From contig NZ_JANKAS010000002.1 of the NCBI RefSeq assembly GCF_024622505.1, forward strand, positions 1-64,000: a stretch of DNA of 64,000 nt. Reading direction: 5' to 3'. The position numbers and the translations under genes were made by a program. The notes under the pieces were generated by a model. It saw only the letters and a list, made by a program, of their open reading frames with translations. It was not told the origin of the DNA and did not search any database. This document shows positions 62,933-64,000 of the stretch, in pieces (position 1 is the first letter of the stretch; each line of letters starts with the position of its first letter). Origin of the DNA: Irregularibacter muris. GTDB taxonomy: Bacteria; Bacillota; Clostridia; Eubacteriales; Garciellaceae.

Positions 62933-64000
62933 ATGTCTATTGTATACCCAGAAGAATTAATAGAAGAGTTACGCTCTCGCAATGATATAGTAGATATTGT
63001 CTCTGGATATGTCTCCCTTAGAAAAAGTGGATCCAGCTTTAAAGGTAAATGTCCCTTTCATACTGAAAACACACCCTCTTTTACAGTATCAGGAGATAAA
63101 CAGCTTTATCATTGTTTTGGTTGTGGAGTGGGTGGCAATGTTATAAACTTCATCATGGATATAGAAAATTTAAGTTTTGTAGATGCATTAAAATTTCTTG
63201 CCAATCGTGTAGGGATGATTTTACCAGAAAAAGATGGACATGCTGACAAAAAAAAGTATGAGGAAAAACAAATCCAATATAATCTTCACATTGATGCTGC
63301 AAGATATTTTCATAAAAATTTAATAAGCAATAAAGAAGCCCTAGTATATTTGAATAAGAGAAATATATCTACGAAAACAATCACGAAATTTGGCCTAGGA
63401 TATGCCAAGGATGAATGGGAAGGTCTATATAAACACCTATTATCCAAAAAATATTCTGTAGAAGATATTGCCAAATCTGGTTTGGTTCTCCCCAAAAAAA
63501 ACCAACAAAATCAATTCTATGATCGCTTCAGACACAGAATTATTTTCCCAGTATTTAATCTTACTAATAAAGTGATAGGGTTTGGTGGCAGAGTTCTGGA
63601 TCAGCAGCTTCCGAAATATCTAAATTCTCCCGAAACCATAATATTTTCAAAAGGTCAACACCTATATGGCTTAAATAATGCCAAAAACCATGCAAAAGAT
63701 GGACAACTCATTATTGTAGAGGGATATATGGACGTTATTTCATTATACCAATATGGATTGAAAAATGTTGTGGCCTCCTTAGGTACTGCTTTGACCACCG
63801 AGCAAGCAAAATTATTGAATCGCTATACCAATGAAGTCATTATTGCCTATGATGGAGATGAAGCCGGACAAAAAGCCACATTAAGAGCCTTAGAAGTTCT
63901 TGCCTCAGTGGGATGTAAAGTAAAAGTATTACAATTACCCAAGGGAATGGATCCAGATGAATATATTAAAAAACATAAAATGGAGGGATTTATTCATAAA
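62933..64000 (+). CDS. dnaG: DNA primase DnaG (partial, N-terminal 356 codons)
   Basis: Runs off the window. CHC2 zinc domain with CPFHTENTPSF and HCFGCGVGGN (C-x2-H, C-x2-C, within residues 37-70). The TOPRIM domain follows with VEGYMDVISLYQYGL and YDGDEAGQKA (Glu and Asp of metal site). It makes RNA primers for replication. ATG after AAGGTGATATAG. rpoD/sigA is expected downstream by synteny. Confidence 0.95.
   Translation, partial: MSIVYPEELIEELRSRNDIVDIVSGYVSLRKSGSSFKGKCPFHTENTPSFTVSGDKQLYHCFGCGVGGNVINFIMDIENLSFVDALKFLANRVGMILPEKDGHADKKKYEEKQIQYNLHIDAARYFHKNLISNKEALVYLNKRNISTKTITKFGLGYAKDEWEGLYKHLLSKKYSVEDIAKSGLVLPKKNQQNQFYDRFRHRIIFPVFNLTNKVIGFGGRVLDQQLPKYLNSPETIIFSKGQHLYGLNNAKNHAKDGQLIIVEGYMDVISLYQYGLKNVVASLGTALTTEQAKLLNRYTNEVIIAYDGDEAGQKATLRALEVLASVGCKVKVLQLPKGMDPDEYIKKHKMEGFIHK

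Overview
The window is an AT-rich chromosomal segment of a spore-forming, anaerobe-type Firmicute (class Clostridia). The spore-former assignment rests on gpr, spoIIP and yqfC/yqfD. The Clostridia assignment rests on the low GC, the pyruvate phosphate dikinase with its regulators, a DgkA-PAP2 fusion and a tRNA-Sec remnant. An Alkaliphilus-like relative is my guess from the flavour of the genes and is not proven.

Positions 1 to about 22,216 hold a defective siphovirus-type prophage. Its leftward lysogeny operon (CI-like repressor, ImmA-like peptidase, frameshifted Zn-domain membrane protein) faces a rightward early operon across a control region with five copies of a TTTCTA-n3-TAGAAA operator; a sixth lies downstream. 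Rightward follow a replication organiser and DnaC-like loader, an ArpU-like regulator, then head, tail, baseplate, fibre, holin and amidase genes. The head module is gutted: the large terminase is only a C-terminal stub, the minor head gene stops after 5 codons, the major capsid and connector genes are gone, and the tape measure has lost an internal segment. Tail, fibre and lysis genes look otherwise complete. Two moron-like cassettes carry their own promoter and terminator: zinc-ribbon proteins at 9.3-9.8 kb, and a three-gene cassette (soluble beta-rich protein plus two small membrane proteins) at 19.0-20.25 kb. The right edge carries the 3' part of a tRNA-Sec gene (anticodon TCA, 8-nt acceptor strand, G, CCA), which suggests integration at selC.

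From 22.3 kb to the end lies a core block whose order follows Bacillus subtilis comEC-holA-rpsT-gpr-spoIIP-lepA-hemW-hrcA-grpE-dnaK-dnaJ-prmA-rsmE-mtaB-rpsU-yqeY-nfeD-floA-yqfC-yqfD-phoH-ybeY-dgkA-cdd-era-yqzL-recO-glyS-ccpN-ppsR-yaiI-dnaG. It serves competence, replication, sporulation, heat shock (CIRCE/HrcA), ribosome and tRNA modification, membrane microdomains, repair, glycyl-tRNA charging (T-box) and PPDK control. Differences from that order: pgpH is missing between phoH and ybeY; a HIT gene, a CNNM/CorC-type gene, a DUF4342 gene, ppdK and dgt are added. dnaG runs off the right end.

Several operon junctions carry unusually long, perfect hairpins (17-25 bp stems with 0-4 nt loops), some including the stop codon of the upstream gene.
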